Source of the DNA: Oerskovia jenensis
GTDB lineage: Bacteria; Actinomycetota; Actinomycetes; Actinomycetales; Cellulomonadaceae
Length of the DNA: 64,000 nt
Direction: 5' to 3'
Assembly: GCF_016907235.1 (NCBI RefSeq)
Contig: NZ_JAFBBO010000001.1
Coordinates: 3,968,001 to 4,032,000 of the forward strand
The position numbers and the translations under genes were made by a program. How positions within the stretch are numbered: the first letter of the stretch is position 1; the number at the start of each line of letters is the position of its first letter. Below are positions 42,326 through 52,145 of this stretch, piece after piece. The notes under the pieces were generated by a model. The model had not been told where the DNA came from. It did no database searches and saw only the letters and a program-made list of their open reading frames with translations.

Positions 42326-43702
42326 GTGGCCCGAACCGCTTCTGCTTCTGGAGCTGCACCCGACGTCACGGACGTCGCGTCCCCTGAAGGTCGTCGCACC
42401 TTCGTCATCGACACGTCCGTGCTCCTGTCCGACCCGCGCGCCATGCTGCGGTTCGCCGAGCACGACGTCGTCCTCCCCGTCGTCGTCATCACCGAGCTCG
42501 AGGCCAAGCGTCACCACGCCGAGCTCGGGTACTTCGCCCGCAGCGCGTTGCGCATGCTCGACGACCTGCGGGTCAAGCACGGCCGCCTCGACGCCCCGCT
42601 CCCCGTGGGCGCCGTGGGCGGGACGCTGCGCGTCGAGCTCAACCACACGGACTCGGGCGTGCTCCCCGCCGGGTTCCGCCTGGGGGACAACGACACCCGC
42701 ATCCTGTCGGTCGCGGCGAACCTCGCGAGCGAGGGGTGCGACGTGACCGTGGTGTCGAAGGACCTGCCCATGCGCGTCAAGGCGTCCGCGGTGGGCCTGC
42801 GCGCCGAGGAGTACCGGGCCGAGCTCGCGATCGACTCGGGCTGGACGGGCATGGGCGAGATCGACGTGAGCGACGAGCAGATGGCCGCGCTGTGGGAGCA
42901 CGAGTCGGTCGAGCTCCTGAGCCTCGACCCGGCCACGGTCGCCGCCGCCGAACCGCTCCTGGTCCACGCGGGGCTCGTGATCCACTCGCCGCGGGGGTCC
43001 GCGCTGGGCCGGGTCACGGCCGACAAGCACGTGCAGCTCGTCCGGGGCGACCGGGAGGTGTTCGGTGTGCACGGGCGCTCGGCCGAGCAGCGCATCGCGA
43101 TCGACCTGCTGCTCGACGAGGAGATCGGGATCGTGTCCCTCGGGGGGCGCGCGGGGACGGGCAAGTCGGCGCTCGCGCTGTGCGCGGGCCTCGAGGCGGT
43201 GCTCGAGAAGAGGCAGCACCGCAAGATCATGGTCTTCCGGCCCCTGTACGCCGTGGGCGGGCAGGAGCTCGGCTACCTGCCCGGCTCGGAGAGCGAGAAG
43301 ATGAACCCGTGGGCCCAGGCGGTCTTCGACACCCTGGGCGCGGTCGTGTCCAAGGAGGTCATGGACGAGATCGTGGACCGCGACGTGCTCGAGGTCCTGC
43401 CCCTGACGCACATCCGTGGGCGGTCGTTGCACGACGCGTTCGTCATCGTCGACGAGGCCCAGTCCCTCGAGCGCAACGTCCTGCTCACGGTGCTCTCGCG
43501 CATCGGGCAGTCCTCGCGGGTCGTCCTCACGCACGACGTCGCGCAGCGCGACAACCTGCGCGTCGGACGGCACGACGGCGTCGCGGCCGTGATCGAGGCG
43601 CTCAAGGGGCACCCGTTGTTCGCGCACGTGACACTGACCCGGTCCGAGCGCTCGCCCGTCGCGGCGCTCGTGACGGAGATGCTGGAGAGCATCGAGGTCT
43701 GA
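42326..43702 (+). CDS. PhoH family protein (PIN domain fused to PhoH ATPase)
   Basis: Predicted ATP-dependent RNA helicase-RNase of the PhoH2 type, 458 aa. The N-terminal PIN domain starts [12 protein letters not shown] with its first metal Asp and continues through [10 protein letters not shown] and LGDNDTRIL. The C-terminal PhoH ATPase has Walker [11 protein letters not shown] (Lys280), [18 protein letters not shown] (Walker B and signature) and [15 protein letters not shown] start with GAGGGAG upstream. Ended by an 18-bp hairpin. No antitoxin gene precedes it, unlike mycobacterial phoAT-phoH2. Confidence 0.9.
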   Translation: MARTASASGAAPDVTDVASPEGRRTFVIDTSVLLSDPRAMLRFAEHDVVLPVVVITELEAKRHHAELGYFARSALRMLDDLRVKHGRLDAPLPVGAVGGTLRVELNHTDSGVLPAGFRLGDNDTRILSVAANLASEGCDVTVVSKDLPMRVKASAVGLRAEEYRAELAIDSGWTGMGEIDVSDEQMAALWEHESVELLSLDPATVAAAEPLLVHAGLVIHSPRGSALGRVTADKHVQLVRGDREVFGVHGRSAEQRIAIDLLLDEEIGIVSLGGRAGTGKSALALCAGLEAVLEKRQHRKIMVFRPLYAVGGQELGYLPGSESEKMNPWAQAVFDTLGAVVSKEVMDEIVDRDVLEVLPLTHIRGRSLHDAFVIVDEAQSLERNVLLTVLSRIGQSSRVVLTHDVAQRDNLRVGRHDGVAAVIEALKGHPLFAHVTLTRSERSPVAALVTEMLESIEV

Positions 43703-43721
43703 GTCCCGGCCCGTCCGGCAC

Positions 43722-43762
43722 GCGTCGTGGCCCCGGTCCGCGGGGGACCGGGGCCACGACGC
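43722..43762 (+). terminator. 18-bp perfect terminator hairpin after phoH
   Basis: 43722-43739 and 43745-43762 are perfect inverted repeats with a GCGGG loop, between convergent phoH and the FUSC gene. Confidence 0.85.
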
Positions 43763-43802
43763 CGCGAGCGGGGGACCGGCCCGGTGGGGTCCGTCCCGGG
43801 CG

Positions 43803-45167
43803 TCACGCAGCCTCGTGAGGTCGCGTCCGCGCGTGCACCAGCACGACCGCGAGGACACCGACGACTGCACCGACCGCCGTGTCGAGCGCCCGGTCGAGCG
43901 CGATGCCCTGGCTCGACCCGCCGAGCGACGTCATGAGCAGGGCCATGGGCGTGATGGTCAGCATCGCGAGGCCGTAGTGGCGCCCCACGACGATCTCCGT
44001 GACGACCTGCAGCCCGACGACGAGGGCTGCGGTCGCCCAGAAGCCGAGGTGCAGCTCGAGCAGCGGCCAGGCGATCAGGGCGCCCGCGACCGTGCCGAGG
44101 GCTCGTTGGAGCGCGCGGACCACGGCGTGCTGCGTCGTCGTACCCTGGAGTGTCGCGGTCGCACCCATCGCGGCCCAGGCGGGGTGCCCGAACCCTGCGA
44201 CCTGCGCGACCACCGCCGCGGTCGCGGCCGCGAGCGTCACGCGCACCGAGCGCAGCCGCCAGCTCGCTCCCGCGAGGGACTCGCGCGCGGTCGCGCGCAG
44301 GGTCAGGCGCGGTGGCAGGTCGGCGGGTGTCCCGGCGGCCCCCGAGAGCTCGTCGGCGAGCCGCAGCGCGGTCGCGCGCGTGCGGCGGTGCGACGCGTCG
44401 TCGGCGAGGACGGTCCGTGCGAGGGCGACGGCGTCGCGCGCCCGCCCGACGGCGCCGCGGTCGTCGGGAGCGAGGGCTGCGGCCTCGGCGGCGAGGGTCG
44501 CGCGCCGCACGGCGAGCCGCGCCGGACCGCTCGGACGGACCAGGAATCCCGCGACGCACACGGCCCAGGCGACCGCGACGCCCAGGAGTCCGGCGAGCCC
44601 CCGGGGCGCGAGGTCGGCGAACGTGGGTGCCCCCGCGAGCCCTGCGCCTGCCGCGAAGACGACGATCGTCGCGCCGGGAGGGCCCGTGCGCAGGAGCTGG
44701 CACAGCGCGGTCATGCCTCCCGCGAGGAGCGCGACGATCGCGAGCGAGACCCAGGTCGGGGCGCCCGCCGCGGTGACCGCGGTCGTGACCAGGATCGCGC
44801 CGACCATGACCGCGCCGACCGACGCGAGCAGCGCCGCCCGGCGCCGGTACGGGTCGAAGCGCCCGTACAGCGAGGTCAGGGCGCCGAGGGCGGCGAAGCC
44901 CGCAAGGTCCTGATGGCCGCTCGTCGCGGCGATCACGAGCGCGACGGCGACGCTCGCCCCGCACAGCAGGGCCGCGACGAGCGTCGCGTCGACCGAGGTG
45001 AGCCGCAGGGCGGCGCGCAGGTGCGCGGGGTCGAGGACCTCGCGCGCGGCGGCGCGGACCGGCGAGCGGCGACCGGTCGGTGCCGGCTGGGTCGTCGGCG
45101 CGTGCCGGGGTGCTGTCGTGGCTGGGGGCGTGGACGGGGGAGCGAGGGGCGAGGAGGAGGGTGGCAT
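43803..45167 (-). CDS. FUSC family membrane protein (aromatic-acid-exporter-like)
   Basis: A 454-aa protein with two sets of membrane segments (~65-190 and ~305-430) separated by a soluble helical region, the FUSC/AaeB layout; a small aromatic compound is a likely substrate. The second half reads AMGATATLQGTTTQHAVVRALQRALGT, close to the family block. I use the ATG at 45167 because TATCCT lies 7 nt upstream; an in-frame ATG at 45203 would place the start inside the operator. Divergent from a MarR gene. Confidence 0.82.
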   Translation of the reverse strand: MPPSSSPLAPPSTPPATTAPRHAPTTQPAPTGRRSPVRAAAREVLDPAHLRAALRLTSVDATLVAALLCGASVAVALVIAATSGHQDLAGFAALGALTSLYGRFDPYRRRAALLASVGAVMVGAILVTTAVTAAGAPTWVSLAIVALLAGGMTALCQLLRTGPPGATIVVFAAGAGLAGAPTFADLAPRGLAGLLGVAVAWAVCVAGFLVRPSGPARLAVRRATLAAEAAALAPDDRGAVGRARDAVALARTVLADDASHRRTRATALRLADELSGAAGTPADLPPRLTLRATARESLAGASWRLRSVRVTLAAATAAVVAQVAGFGHPAWAAMGATATLQGTTTQHAVVRALQRALGTVAGALIAWPLLELHLGFWATAALVVGLQVVTEIVVGRHYGLAMLTITPMALLMTSLGGSSQGIALDRALDTAVGAVVGVLAVVLVHARTRPHEAA

Positions 45168-45174
45168 CCCGTCC

Positions 45175-45180
45175 AGGATA
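45175..45180 (-). promoter_or_regulatory. -10 box (TATCCT) for leaderless FUSC transcript
   Basis: TATCCT on the minus strand, 7 nt before the ATG at 45167. Its -35 position falls inside the 45199-45210 palindrome. Confidence 0.55.
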
Positions 45181-45198
45181 CGCCTCGTTCGTAGATGT

Positions 45199-45210
45199 TT
45201 CACAAGTGAA
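45199..45210. promoter_or_regulatory. Candidate MarR operator shared by FUSC and marR
   Basis: TTCACAAGTGAA is a perfect 12-bp palindrome in an A/T-rich patch between the divergent genes. It overlaps the expected -35 positions of both promoters (-10 boxes at 45175-45180 and 45229-45234), so one bound dimer could block both. Confidence 0.65.
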
Positions 45211-45228
45211 CTATTGAGGTGTAGGCCA

Positions 45229-45234
45229 TAGGCT
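45229..45234 (+). promoter_or_regulatory. -10 box (TAGGCT) for leaderless marR transcript
   Basis: TAGGCT, 6 nt, then the GTG at 45241; no Shine-Dalgarno. Confidence 0.6.
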
Positions 45235-45240
45235 GGACCC

Positions 45241-45729
45241 GTGGACTACGTGGAACGCCTGCGGGCGCAGTGGGTCGAACGGCTGCCCGACGTCGACTTC
45301 TCGCCCGTGGACTCGATCGGCAGGATCACCCGCATCGCGGCGCTCCTGGCCGAGTCGAGCGACGCGGCCCTCGCGCAACGCTCCCTGACCCGGCCCGAGT
45401 TCGAGGTCCTCGCCGCGCTCCGCCGCGCGGGACGCCCTCTGCGGGCCCGCGAGGTCACGACCATCACGCGCGCGCCCGGCGCCTCGATCACCAAGCGGCT
45501 CGACCACCTCCAGCGCGAGGGGCTCGTCGAGCGCACCGTCGTCGAGCGCGACCGGCGCGGGGTGCTGCTCTCGCTCACCGAGGAGGGCGAACGGCTCGTC
45601 GACGAGCTCTTCCCCGCCCAGCTCGACCGCGAACGTGCGGCGCTCGACGGGCTCACCGACGACCAGCGCGAACGGCTCGGCGAGCTGCTCGCGATCGTGC
45701 TGCGACGGGTGGACCCGGTCGACTACTGA
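45241..45729 (+). CDS. MarR family transcriptional regulator
   Basis: A 162-aa winged-helix regulator. The recognition region ALRRAGRPLRAREVTTITRA is followed by ASITKRLDHLQREGLVER and the wing ERDRRGVLLSLTEEG, all typical. It is divergent from the FUSC exporter and both promoters face the same palindrome, which argues for autorepression and for ligand-induced expression of the exporter. GTG start, apparently leaderless. Confidence 0.9.
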   Translation: MDYVERLRAQWVERLPDVDFSPVDSIGRITRIAALLAESSDAALAQRSLTRPEFEVLAALRRAGRPLRAREVTTITRAPGASITKRLDHLQREGLVERTVVERDRRGVLLSLTEEGERLVDELFPAQLDRERAALDGLTDDQRERLGELLAIVLRRVDPVDY

Positions 45730-45830
45730 CCGGTGGAGCCCCGAAGGACAGGGCGCGTCCCCGGTGGCGTCGCGGTGGCGGGCTACGGTGGGGCGCTCGT
45801 GCCCGACTCGGCTGAAGGCGTCCTCGCACC

Positions 45831-46358
45831 ATGATCTCCACCCTCCTGGTCCAGTACCCGTGGTTCTCCCCGGCGGTCCTCGCTCTGCTCGTGGTCGCCG
45901 GCCCCCTCGCGGGAAGGTGGCTGTACGGGCGCCCTCACGTCGCCTGGGCCCTGTTCTGGATCTCGCTCGTGCCGATCGTGCTGCTCACGCTCGTGCCGTC
46001 CGGTCGGGAGATCGTCGAACGGTGCGCCGTCGCCTGGACGCTCCCGACGTTCGGCCGCGTCGAGCTGATGGCCAACGTGATCCTCTGCGTGCCGCCCGTC
46101 CTGCTCGCCGCGATCGCGAGCCGCCGCCCGCTGGTCGCGTTCCTCGGTGGCGTCGCGGGCTCCGCCGCGGTCGAGCTGGTGCAGGCGCTGGCCCCCGCAC
46201 TGGGGCGCTCGTGCGACACGAACGACTGGCTCACCAACTCGATCGGGGCCGCGATCGGCGCCCTCCTGGCCGGTGCCGCGATCTGGGCCGCCCGACGTCG
46301 GCCGGCTCAGGAGCCCGAACCCGGCCGGACCGAGCACCGGGTCGGCGACAGGCCGTGA
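45831..46358 (+). CDS. VanZ-like membrane protein
   Basis: A 175-aa membrane protein with four to five hydrophobic segments. The VanZ family blocks are LVPIVLLTLVPSG, ELMANVILCVPPVLL and, at the end, RSCDTNDWLTNSIGAAIGA. VanZ homologues have been linked to low-level glycopeptide resistance and envelope processes, but most are uncharacterised. ATG start with a poor Shine-Dalgarno; a TACGGT box at 45784-45789 could be its promoter. Confidence 0.82.
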   Translation: MISTLLVQYPWFSPAVLALLVVAGPLAGRWLYGRPHVAWALFWISLVPIVLLTLVPSGREIVERCAVAWTLPTFGRVELMANVILCVPPVLLAAIASRRPLVAFLGGVAGSAAVELVQALAPALGRSCDTNDWLTNSIGAAIGALLAGAAIWAARRRPAQEPEPGRTEHRVGDRP

Positions 46359-46429
46359 CCGGTTCCACCCGTGGAGCGCCGACGCGAGTCCATCGCGGAC
46401 CGCGGTGCCGAGGAACGCGCTGGTCGCCC

Positions 46430-46488
46430 GGAACGACGAACGGCGTGGGCCGGGTGACGAGCACCCGGCCCACGCCGTTCGTCGTTCC
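46430..46488. terminator. 27-bp perfect bidirectional terminator hairpin
   Basis: 46430-46456 and 46462-46488 are perfect inverted repeats with an ACGAG loop, between convergent VanZ and fumC. It is the longest stem in the window. Confidence 0.9.
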
Positions 46489-46530
46489 TCCCGAGGCACC
46501 GCCCTCTCGGGCAGGAGCCTCAGCGAGCGG

Positions 46531-47940
46531 TCACGCCTGCGGCGGGCGCGTCATCGACAGGACGTCGAGCGCCGTGTCGAGCTGTTCCTCGGTGACCTCG
46601 CCGCGCTCGACGAAGCCCAGGTCGATCACGGCCTCGCGGACCGTCAGGCCCTGCTTGACCGAGTGCTTGGCGACCTTGGCCGCCGCCTCGTAGCCGATCA
46701 CGCGGTTGAGCGGCGTGACGATCGACGGCGAGGACTCCGCGAGCGCGCGCGCACGCTCGACGTTGGCCGTGATGCCCACGACCGTCTTGTCCGCGAGGAC
46801 GACCGACGCGTTCGACAGCAGGCGGATCGACTCGAGCACACCGAGCGCGATGACGGGGATCTGCACGTTGAGCTCGAACGAGCCGCTCGCACCGGCCCAC
46901 GCCACGGTCGCGTCGTTGCCGATCACGCGTGCGGCGATCATGAGGACGGCCTCGGGCACGACCGGGTTGACCTTGCCCGGCATGATCGACGAGCCGGGCT
47001 GCAGGTCGGGGATGAAGATCTCGCCCAGGCCCGTGTTGGGGCCCGAGCCCATCCAGCGCAGGTCGTTGCAGATCTTCGTGATCGAGACCGCGATGGTGCG
47101 TAGCGCGCCCGAGAGCTCGACGAGCCCGTCGCGCGAGCTCTGCGCCTCGAAGTGGTCGCGCGCCTCGGTCAGCGGCAGGCCCGTGTCCTCGACGAGCAGC
47201 GCGATGACGCGCTGCGGGAAGCCGGCCGGGGTGTTGATGCCCGTGCCGACGGCCGTCCCGCCCAGGGGCACCTCGGCCGCGCGGGGGAGCGCCGACTGCA
47301 GGCGCTCGATCCCGTAGCGCATGGCCGCCGCGTACCCGCCGAACTCCTGGCCGAGCGTGACGGGCGTCGCGTCCATGAGGTGCGTGCGGCCCGACTTCAC
47401 GACCGTCGCGAACTCGGCCGACTTGGCCTCGAGCGCCTCCGCGAGGTGCGTCAGAGCGGGGACCAGGTCGTGCACGACGCCCGCGGTCGCGGCCAGGTGC
47501 ACCGACGTCGGGAAGACGTCGTTCGACGACTGCGACGCGTTGACGTGGTCGTTGGGGTGGACCTCGCGGCCCAGCGAGCGCGTCGCGAGCGTCGCGAGGA
47601 CCTCGTTGGTGTTCATGTTCGACGACGTGCCGGAGCCCGTCTGGAAGATGTCGATCGGGAAGTGGGCGTCGTGGGCGCCCGAGGCGACCTCGTCGGCGGC
47701 GGCCACGATGGCGGCCGCGACGTCCTCGTCGAGCACCCCCAGCTCGGCGTTCGCGCGCGCGGCGGCCTTCTTGACGCGAGCGAGGGCCTCGATGTGGCTG
47801 CGCTCGAGAGGGGTGCCCGACAGCGGGAAGTTCTCCACGGCGCGCTGCGTCTGCGCGCGGTAGAGGGCGGCCGCGGGGACGCGGACCTCACCCATGGTGT
47901 CGTGCTCGATGCGGTAGTCGGAAGCTTCGGCAGAAGTCAT
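46531..47940 (-). CDS. fumC: Class II fumarate hydratase
   Basis: Interconverts fumarate and L-malate in the TCA cycle, 469 aa. Family landmarks are [14 protein letters not shown], the [18 protein letters not shown] block with catalytic His, and the signature loop [16 protein letters not shown]. The C-terminal [19 protein letters not shown] matches FumC rather than aspartase. The ATG at 47940 gives the standard N-terminus ([14 protein letters not shown]); the open frame continues upstream without a better start. The carbonic anhydrase gene lies ~100 nt upstream on the same strand. Confidence 0.95.
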   Translation of the reverse strand: MTSAEASDYRIEHDTMGEVRVPAAALYRAQTQRAVENFPLSGTPLERSHIEALARVKKAAARANAELGVLDEDVAAAIVAAADEVASGAHDAHFPIDIFQTGSGTSSNMNTNEVLATLATRSLGREVHPNDHVNASQSSNDVFPTSVHLAATAGVVHDLVPALTHLAEALEAKSAEFATVVKSGRTHLMDATPVTLGQEFGGYAAAMRYGIERLQSALPRAAEVPLGGTAVGTGINTPAGFPQRVIALLVEDTGLPLTEARDHFEAQSSRDGLVELSGALRTIAVSITKICNDLRWMGSGPNTGLGEIFIPDLQPGSSIMPGKVNPVVPEAVLMIAARVIGNDATVAWAGASGSFELNVQIPVIALGVLESIRLLSNASVVLADKTVVGITANVERARALAESSPSIVTPLNRVIGYEAAAKVAKHSVKQGLTVREAVIDLGFVERGEVTEEQLDTALDVLSMTRPPQA

Positions 47941-48043
47941 GGGCCTAATGGTGCCGCACCGGGACGGGTGTTCTCGAACCGGTCCGCACGCGACCAGCGA
48001 GCGGAGCGTCGGGCAGGTCCCGCCCGCAGGCGGGACCCGGGCC

Positions 48044-48721
48044 TCACACGTCCGGGGTGTCGCCGACCTCGCCCACGACCTCGACCAGCCGGGCACGGCC
48101 GTCCGCGAGCGTGTACTCGACACCGACGATCGCGAGCCGTCCCTCGGCGACCGCGTCGGCGAGCGCCGCGGAGTAGCCGTGCAGCATGTCCACGGTGTGG
48201 CGCACGTGCTCGCGGCGCAGCGTGTCCGGGTCGACCGCGGACACGCCACCCTTGCTGCTCGTGATGTTGACGATCGAGGGGATGACCCGGTCGACGACCG
48301 CCCGGACGAACCCGTCGGCCTGCTCGCCCGTCGCGAGCGTGTGGGCGGCCGCGGCGATCGCGCCGCAGCTGTCGTGGCCGAGCACGACCACGAGCGGCGT
48401 CCCGAGGATGTTGACCCCGTACTCGATCGACCCGATCACCGTGGTGTCCAGGACGTGACCCGCGGTCCGCACGACGAACACGTCACCGAGCCCCTGGTCG
48501 AAGATGATCTCGGCCGCGACGCGCGAGTCCGCGCAGCCGAAGATCACGGTGTGGGGGTGCTGGGCCACGCTGACCTCGGCGCGGCGCGCGGCGCCCTGCG
48601 AGGGGTGCTCCATCTCGTCGCGCACGAATCGTCCGTTGCCGTCGCGGAGCTGGGCCCAGGCCTCGGCGGGGGTCATGGAGGTGGTCTCGGGGGTGCTGCT
48701 CGTCGTCGTCACAACCTCCAT
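48044..48721 (-). CDS. Beta-class carbonic anhydrase
   Basis: Interconverts CO2 and bicarbonate, 225 aa. Zinc ligands are the Cys and Asp-Arg dyad in FGCADSRV and the His and Cys in [23 protein letters not shown] is the typical N-terminal helix. There is no signal peptide, so it is cytoplasmic and should supply bicarbonate for carboxylations. The first ATG (48721) is used; GTG six codons later and ATG 16 codons later are possible, and the region lacks a clear Shine-Dalgarno. Confidence 0.92.
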   Translation of the reverse strand: MEVVTTTSSTPETTSMTPAEAWAQLRDGNGRFVRDEMEHPSQGAARRAEVSVAQHPHTVIFGCADSRVAAEIIFDQGLGDVFVVRTAGHVLDTTVIGSIEYGVNILGTPLVVVLGHDSCGAIAAAAHTLATGEQADGFVRAVVDRVIPSIVNITSSKGGVSAVDPDTLRREHVRHTVDMLHGYSAALADAVAEGRLAIVGVEYTLADGRARLVEVVGEVGDTPDV

Positions 48722-48872
48722 GTTCGCTCACCGCGGGCCGTGCCGTGCGCGGCGTTCACGATCTGACCAGACCCCTGGACACCGCGACGTCCGCACCCGG
48801 GCGAGCGGCGCCGTCGGGCCTGGTGGAAATGTCCCTCGCGTGGCGAGACGTCCCGGAACCGGGTACCCCTAG

Positions 48873-48880
48873 AAGGAGGA
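48873..48880 (+). promoter_or_regulatory. Perfect Shine-Dalgarno without a start codon at normal spacing
   Basis: AAGGAGGA lies ~50 nt before the chosen lpqY start and 23 nt before an in-frame ATG at 48904. No ATG, GTG or TTG falls 5-10 nt downstream. It may be a ribosome standby site or the remnant of an earlier start. Confidence 0.5.
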
Positions 48881-48930
48881 ACCAACCACGGACGGGCGCA
48901 GCGATGCGTTCGTCGGACGAAGGGGAGACC

Positions 48931-50226
48931 GTGCACCGACGCACCCGGGCACTCGCCGCGGCGCTGGCCGTCGCGACGATCGTGCCGCTCGCCGCGTGCA
49001 GCACCGGGGAGGGCTCCGGTCCACCCGTGCTCACCTGGTACATCAACCCGGACAACGGGGGACAGGCCGCGATCGCGAAGTCCTGCAGCGACGCCTCGGG
49101 CGGCGCGTACAGCATCGAGACCTCGCTCCTGCCGCGCGACGCCGCGGCGCAGCGCGAGCAGCTCGCGCGCCGCCTCGCGGCCAAGGACTCGTCGATCGAC
49201 CTCATGAGCCTCGACCCGCCGTTCATCCCCGAGCTCGCCGAGGCGGGCTTCCTCGCCCCCGTGCCCGACGACGTGGCGGCCGCGACGACCCAGGACGTCG
49301 TGCAGGGCGCGATCGACGGGTCGACGTGGAAGGACGAGCTCGTCGCGATCCCGTTCTGGGCCAACACGCAGCTCCTCTGGTACCGCAAGTCCGTCGCGCA
49401 GGCCGCGGGTCTCGACCTGACGAAGCCCGTGACGTGGGACCAGATCATGACCGCCGCGACGGACCAGGACAAGTACCTCGCGGTGCAGGGTGCCAAGGCC
49501 GAGTCGCTGACCGTGTGGATCAACGCGCTCGTCGAGTCGGCGGGCGGGCAGATCCTCGAGAACCCCGAGGCCCCGGCCGCCGAGCTGAAGCTCGGCCTGG
49601 AGACCGACGCGGGCCGCGCCGCCGCACGGATCATCGGCGAGATCGGGAGCTCGGGCCTCGGCGGAGCGGGGCTGCCGAGCGAGGACGAGGCCGCGTCGCT
49701 GACCCTCTTCCAGGGGGACAAGGGCTCGTTCATGGTCAACTGGCCGTTCGTGTGGTCCTCGACCCTGAGCGGCGTCGACGCGGGGTCGATCGAGCAGTCC
49801 CTGCTCGACGACATCGGGTGGACCACCTACCCCCAGGTGGTCGAGGGGCAGGACGCGCGCCCGCCCTACGGCGGCATCAGCCTCGGCGTCGGGGCGTTCA
49901 GCGAGCACACCGACCTGTCCTACGAGGCCGCGCAGTGCATCGTGAGCGCCGAGAACCAGGCCGCGTACTTCGTGTCCGACGGCAACCCCGCGGCGAACAC
50001 CGCGGCCTACGACGACCCCGCCGTGCAGGAGGCCTATCCCATGTACGACGCGATCCGGCAGTCGCTCGAGCAGGCCGCGCCCCGGCCCCAGACTCCGTTC
50101 TACAACGAGGTCTCCACGGGGCTCCAGCAGACCTGGTACCCGCCCGCGAGCGTGACCGAGGACGGTACGCCCGTGACGTCGACCGACTTCATCACCGCCG
50201 TCCTGCGAGGGGAGCGACTGCTGTGA
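48931..50226 (+). CDS. lpqY: LpqY-like trehalose-type substrate-binding lipoprotein
   Basis: Binding lipoprotein of a disaccharide importer, 431 aa. The GTG at 48931 follows AGGGGAG and begins a signal with lipobox LAAC (Cys23); the ATG at 48904 would add a polar extension in front of it. The mature sequence aligns well from memory with mycobacterial LpqY: LLPRDAAAQREQLARRL, NTQLLWYRKS, LTVWINALVESAGG, FMVNWPFVW and AYPMYDAIRQSLEQAAPRPQTP. LpqY binds trehalose released from the cell envelope. First gene of a four-gene transporter operon. Confidence 0.85.
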   Translation: MHRRTRALAAALAVATIVPLAACSTGEGSGPPVLTWYINPDNGGQAAIAKSCSDASGGAYSIETSLLPRDAAAQREQLARRLAAKDSSIDLMSLDPPFIPELAEAGFLAPVPDDVAAATTQDVVQGAIDGSTWKDELVAIPFWANTQLLWYRKSVAQAAGLDLTKPVTWDQIMTAATDQDKYLAVQGAKAESLTVWINALVESAGGQILENPEAPAAELKLGLETDAGRAAARIIGEIGSSGLGGAGLPSEDEAASLTLFQGDKGSFMVNWPFVWSSTLSGVDAGSIEQSLLDDIGWTTYPQVVEGQDARPPYGGISLGVGAFSEHTDLSYEAAQCIVSAENQAAYFVSDGNPAANTAAYDDPAVQEAYPMYDAIRQSLEQAAPRPQTPFYNEVSTGLQQTWYPPASVTEDGTPVTSTDFITAVLRGERLL

Positions 50227-51221
50227 GCACCGACACCCGGGGCGCACGTCGACCCCAGCCCGAACCGGACCCCGCGCCCGACAGCCAGGACCTCGTCCCC
50301 GACAGGAAGGCCAAGGCCGCGCGCAGCGACCGGGCCCGGGCCGAGGCCCGCCTCGGCTGGTACCTCGCCGGGCCCGCATTCGTCGTCATGCTGGCCGTGA
50401 CGCTCTACCCGATCCTCCAGGCCGTCTACGACTCGCTGTTCAACTACAAGCTCACGGCCCCCGACGACCGCTCGTTCGTCGGCCTCGGCAACTACGTCGT
50501 GATCCTCACCGACCCCGTCTGGTGGCGCGACTTCGCGGTGACGTTCTTCATCATGGTCGTCTCCGTGGTCGTCGAGCTCGTCCTGGGCTTCGCGCTCGCG
50601 CTCGTGATGCACCGCGCGATCAAGCGCCTGCGAGGGCTCCTGCGCACCGCGATCCTGGTGCCCTACGGCATCATCACCGTCGTGTCGGCCTTCGCGTGGT
50701 TCTACGCGTTCGACATCACGTCCGGGTACGTCAACAGCTGGTTCGACTGGGTGCCCGGGATCGGGCCGGACCTCAACTGGTTCGCCCACCAGGGCACGAG
50801 CCTGTTCGTCATCATCGCGTCCGAGGTCTGGAAGACCACGCCCTTCATCTCGCTCCTGCTGCTCGCGGGCCTCGCCCAGGTCCCGGGCGAGCTCGAGGAG
50901 GCCGCGAAGGTCGACGGCGCCACCGCCTGGCAACGCTTCTCGCGCGTGATCGTGCCCAACATGAAGGCCGCGATCATGGTCGCCGTCCTGTTCCGCGCGC
51001 TCGACGCGTTCCGCATCTTCGACAACGTCTTCATCATGACCAACGGCGCGAACAACACGGAGGTGCTGTCCTTGCTGGCCTACCGGACCTCGATCGGTCA
51101 GCTCCAGATCGGCATGGGCTCGGCGATCTCCGTGCTGCTGTTCCTGTGCGTGATCGGGATCTGCTTCGTCGCGATCAAGCTGTTCAAGGTGGATCTTGCC
51201 GGCGCGAGAGGGGAGCGATGA
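50223..51221 (+). CDS. sugA: SugA-like ABC transporter permease
   Basis: Permease of the LpqY-SugABC-type importer, 332 aa. It starts at GTG 50223 overlapping the lpqY stop (GTGA). A ~45-residue charged N-terminus precedes six membrane segments, and the EAA loop reads ELEEAAKVDGATAWQRF. It pairs with SugB to form the channel, coupled through the EAA loops to SugC. Confidence 0.88.
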   Translation: MSTDTRGARRPQPEPDPAPDSQDLVPDRKAKAARSDRARAEARLGWYLAGPAFVVMLAVTLYPILQAVYDSLFNYKLTAPDDRSFVGLGNYVVILTDPVWWRDFAVTFFIMVVSVVVELVLGFALALVMHRAIKRLRGLLRTAILVPYGIITVVSAFAWFYAFDITSGYVNSWFDWVPGIGPDLNWFAHQGTSLFVIIASEVWKTTPFISLLLLAGLAQVPGELEEAAKVDGATAWQRFSRVIVPNMKAAIMVAVLFRALDAFRIFDNVFIMTNGANNTEVLSLLAYRTSIGQLQIGMGSAISVLLFLCVIGICFVAIKLFKVDLAGARGER

Positions 51222-52072
51222 TGGGGAGCGTCCTGAGCACCCGGGCCCGCGTGTGGTGGGCCGTCATCACGGTCGTCGTCCTCGTGGGGGCGCTGTTCCC
51301 GGTCCTGTCGATCCTCATGACGAGCTTCAAGGGACCGAGCGACCTCAACTCCGGCACGTTCCTGCCGCCGCAGTGGAGCACCGACAACTACGAGCAGATC
51401 CTGTCCTCGAGCGGTTCGGCCCAGGAGCTGTTCCTGTCGGCCCTGCGCAACTCGGTCGGCATCTCGCTCATCGCGACCGCGATCGCGGTCGTCCTCGCGA
51501 CGCTCGCCGCGTACGCGATCGCGCGCCTGAACTTCCCGGGCAAGCGCCTGATCCTCACGACCGCGCTGGGGGTCTCGATCTTCCCCGTGGTCTCGATCGT
51601 CACGCCCCTGTTCAACCTGTGGCGCAACATCGGCCTCTACGACACGTGGCTCGGCCTGATCATCCCGTACCTGTCGCTCACGCTCCCGATCTCCATCTGG
51701 ACCCTCGCGGCGTTCTTCCGCCAGATCCCGTGGGAGCTCGAGCAGGCCGCGCAGGTCGACGGCGCCACGCCGTGGCAGGCGTTCCGCAAGGTCATCGTGC
51801 CGCTCGCCGCACCCGGCGTCTTCACGACGGCGCTCATCGCGTTCTTCATCGCGTGGAACGACTTCATCTACGGCATCTCGCTCACGTCCACGAGCGCGGC
51901 GCGGCCCGTGCCGGCCGCCCTCGCGTTCTTCACGGGCGCGTCGTACTTCGAGGAGCCGACGGGCGCGATCTCGGCGGCAGCCGTGGTCGTGACCATCCCC
52001 GTGGTGATCCTCGTGGTGCTGTTCCAGCGCCAGATCGTCTCGGGCCTGACGCAGGGGGCGGTCAAGGGATGA
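51218..52072 (+). CDS. sugB: SugB-like ABC transporter permease
   Basis: Second permease, 284 aa and six membrane segments. It starts at ATG 51218, which overlaps the sugA stop; a second ATG follows at once (ATGATG). AGGGGAG is upstream. The EAA loop is ELEQAAQVDGATPWQAF and the C-terminus SGLTQGAVKG is typical of MalG/SugB proteins. Confidence 0.88.
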   Translation: MMGSVLSTRARVWWAVITVVVLVGALFPVLSILMTSFKGPSDLNSGTFLPPQWSTDNYEQILSSSGSAQELFLSALRNSVGISLIATAIAVVLATLAAYAIARLNFPGKRLILTTALGVSIFPVVSIVTPLFNLWRNIGLYDTWLGLIIPYLSLTLPISIWTLAAFFRQIPWELEQAAQVDGATPWQAFRKVIVPLAAPGVFTTALIAFFIAWNDFIYGISLTSTSAARPVPAALAFFTGASYFEEPTGAISAAAVVVTIPVVILVVLFQRQIVSGLTQGAVKG

Positions 52073-52145
52073 GCGCCACGACCTGCCCGACGGCACCCCA
52101 GCCCCGCACCCTTCGCCCCCCGTCCCCCGACCGAGGAGAGAGCTG

